Source: Ardenticatenaceae bacterium
Lineage (GTDB): Bacteria; Chloroflexota; Anaerolineae; Promineifilales; Promineifilaceae
DNA: 64,000 nt
Assembly: GCA_020634495.1 (NCBI GenBank)
Contig: JACKBR010000008.1
Location: 74,837-138,836 of the forward strand
Reading direction: 5' to 3'
Shown: piece by piece, positions 62,626-64,000 of the stretch
Numbering within the stretch: position 1 is the first letter of the stretch
Layout: the number at the start of each line of letters is the position of its first letter
Notes under the pieces: model-generated
What the model saw: only the letters and a program-made list of their open reading frames with translations
Told to the model about the DNA's origin: nothing
Database searches by the model: none
Position numbers and translations under genes: made by a program

Positions 62626-63273
62626 ATGTCTTGGTTAGAGAAACAAAAATGGTGGCTGCTGCTGAATGGAGCAGCCTTGATCGTAATGATTATTGTGGTA
62701 ACCCAGGGAAGTTTGGCAACGGCCAGCGTTGCCGACACGTTTGATCCGCTGCTGGCCAGCGGCAAATGGGCCGTGCGTTTTCTGCTGTTTTCCCTGAGTA
62801 TGACGCCCATCAACAGTTATTTGGGCTGGCGGGGAGCCATTCGCTTGCGCAAACCGGCTGGCCTGTGGGCATTTGGCTTTACGGCCGTTCACCTCATTTA
62901 TTACTTTTGGGAATACCAGTTGACGATGTTAACCTGGCCCTTGCAGCAGCGGTTTCTACTTTACGGTTTTTTGGGATTTGGAATTTTGGCGGCGCTGGCG
63001 CTTACGTCAAACAAGTGGGCCATGCGGCAGCTTAAAAAGAATTGGAAGCGGCTGCATCGGCTGGTTTACGTGGCGGGGCTTTCGGTTGGGTTTCATGCCA
63101 TGCTGGCGACCACTGCCAGCAAAAGAATCTTTCTGCGCGATCCTGATGTACTGCCGGAGCTTATTCTTTATTTCTTGCTGGTTGTTATTTTGTTGGCGGT
63201 GCGGATTCCTTTGGTGCGTCGGGTGATTTTGACTGTGGGGCGGAAACGGCCGTTTCAACTCTCCACCGATTAA
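62626..63273 (+). CDS. YedZ/MsrQ-like ferric-reductase-type heme membrane protein
   Basis: Protein of 215 residues with six membrane helices. It matches the heme-binding subunit of the MsrPQ system: FLLFSLSMTPINSYLGWRGAIRLRKPAGLWAFGFTAVHLIYYFWEY (in part), RLHRLVYVAGLSVGFHAM with the second His pair, and YFLLVVILLAVRIPLVRR. The His in TAVHL, LHRLVY and GFHAM would bind b-type heme. MsrQ feeds electrons to the periplasmic methionine-sulfoxide reductase MsrP, but no msrP gene is seen here. The gene starts directly after the repeat at 62467. Confidence 0.85.
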   Translation: MSWLEKQKWWLLLNGAALIVMIIVVTQGSLATASVADTFDPLLASGKWAVRFLLFSLSMTPINSYLGWRGAIRLRKPAGLWAFGFTAVHLIYYFWEYQLTMLTWPLQQRFLLYGFLGFGILAALALTSNKWAMRQLKKNWKRLHRLVYVAGLSVGFHAMLATTASKRIFLRDPDVLPELILYFLLVVILLAVRIPLVRRVILTVGRKRPFQLSTD

Positions 63274-63282
63274 ATAAATAGA

Positions 63283-63351
63283 ACACAGATTGCCACAGAT
63301 GAACGCAGATAAGGATCAATTAATCTGTGAAAATCTGTGTGTATCTGTGTC
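63283..63351. repeat. Short inverted/direct repeat of the ATCTGTGT type
   Basis: ACACAGAT at 63283 and 63343-63350 (as ATCTGTGT) with a second ATCTGTGT at 63333 frame TGCCACAGATGAACGCAGAT. It resembles the repeat text between lipB and lipA. The 3' end of the following minus-strand methyltransferase gene runs into it. Confidence 0.65.
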
Positions 63352-63864
63352 CAATTCAGGCGGATGAATGTACAGGCCAATATTTTGTCCGCGAAAATTG
63401 AGGCGAAATGGCTCCACAACCAGATTTTTAGCCAGCGCATACTCCACCAGGCAGGCAATCCAATGTTGTCCTGGCTCCGGCAGCAGAGGCTCGTCGATGA
63501 TGCAGCAGGGCAGCAGAATCACTTTCTTCTGGGCAGCGGCAGCCACGTCAATGAGCTGGATGTTGCAGCCGTGGGCGTGCATCGACACCAACAGATCAAA
63601 AGGAGCGGCCAGTTCTGGGGCAAATTCACGGTTGATACGCGGAACGGTTGTTTCTGCACTGATTTTTACCCGGCGGTTGAGGCGAATATCTTTATATTTG
63701 GCAGGCAGTGCCTGGTTAACCGGATCGATGACGGTTGCTTCCCAGCCACTTTGTTGCAGCAGGTAAGCCAGTAAACCTTTGCCCCCGCCCACATCGGCAA
63801 CCCTTCCCGGTGGTATCCGATTTTCAATCCACTCATGCAGCAGCTGAAAGCGAAACTTTTTCAT
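63316..63864 (-). CDS. Class I SAM-dependent methyltransferase-like protein, possibly continuing past the window edge
   Basis: At least 182 residues from the ATG at 63864. The SAM-binding motif I is RVADVGGGKGLLAYLL, with a motif-II-like EATVIDPV after the next strand. Beyond the core, FDLLVSMHAHGCNIQLIDVA and VILLPCCIIDEP suggest a larger Rossmann fold without a strong NPPY-type motif, so the substrate is unknown. There is no SD before 63864, and the same frame stays open without a stop to base 64000 (ending ...ATLQESTELTK), so the true start may lie outside. The last dozen residues (ELDTDTHRFSQIN) are encoded by a repeat sequence. Confidence 0.72.
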   Translation of the reverse strand: MKKFRFQLLHEWIENRIPPGRVADVGGGKGLLAYLLQQSGWEATVIDPVNQALPAKYKDIRLNRRVKISAETTVPRINREFAPELAAPFDLLVSMHAHGCNIQLIDVAAAAQKKVILLPCCIIDEPLLPEPGQHWIACLVEYALAKNLVVEPFRLNFRGQNIGLYIHPPELDTDTHRFSQIN

Positions 63865-64000
63865 TTTGGTCAGTTCGGTGCTTTCTTGCAGGGTGGCTAG
63901 CGTGGGGGAGGTGGCTAAAACGGCCGTAGAAACCGGGGCATCGCTGTGACCGGCTGCACTGTTTTGGCTTTGCTGGGTAAGTGCCTGGAAAAGCTGGGCT

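Overview
The window looks like a chromosomal segment of a mesophilic member of the Chloroflexota, probably near the Anaerolineae/Caldilineae side. That placement is an inference from gene content and style: a Roadblock/LC7 protein, a MoxR-DUF58-DUF4129 cluster, CpXC and effector-associated-domain proteins, LysM and M23 envelope proteins, many one- and two-component sensors, moderate GC and many small intergenic repeats. No rRNA, CRISPR array, prophage or transposase was seen. One tRNA gene (Leu, CAG) is present.

Layout. 0-5 kb: the end of a MaoC-type hydratase, a pentapeptide-repeat membrane protein, 8-bp tandem arrays, a wrecked S9 peptidase and an effector-associated-domain/histidine-kinase-like protein. 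4.5-10 kb (minus): amidase, C45-like acyltransferase, GNAT, CTP synthase (pyrG), Roadblock protein. 10.3-16 kb (minus): moxR, DUF58 and two tandem DUF4129 genes. 16.3-24.3 kb: a beta-synthase with CBS domains, a papain-like protease, a LysM glycoside-hydrolase-like protein, a CBS protein, an FprA-type reductase, a double RNase H, a cNMP-binding protein and tRNA-Leu. 24.6-31 kb: a protein with a three-fold repeat, a GNAT-GNAT-cNMP fusion, a complete MITE-like element, a sensor kinase and a CpXC protein. 31-47 kb: lipB, lipA, an AI-2E-type exporter, a hybrid kinase, pyruvate kinase, an AAA ATPase, GDPD and lipid-kinase genes, a metallo-hydrolase, heme O synthase, a PAQR protein and a DUF2723 membrane protein, with two candidate structured RNAs. 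47.5-64 kb: a TolB-like propeller protein, M23 peptidase, response regulator, lytic transglycosylase, PLC-like protein, TGS/uridine-kinase-like protein, an SPFH-SPFH-TPR/S24-like operon followed by PfkB, hydrolase, phytol-kinase-like and HAD genes, a YedZ/MsrQ-like heme membrane protein and a methyltransferase.

The strongest window-wide signal is the palindromic octamer ACGGCCGT. I count about 100 copies by eye, against about one expected, inside genes in all frames and in intergenic DNA; twice, two copies pair to form terminator-like hairpins. It behaves like the HIP1 palindrome of cyanobacteria. It is almost missing from about 17.8-22.8 kb. Other notable items are a 175-bp element with 15-bp terminal inverted repeats and a 10-bp target duplication, two further families of inverted-repeat elements, four genes whose promoters predict leaderless mRNAs, and several unusual domain fusions.
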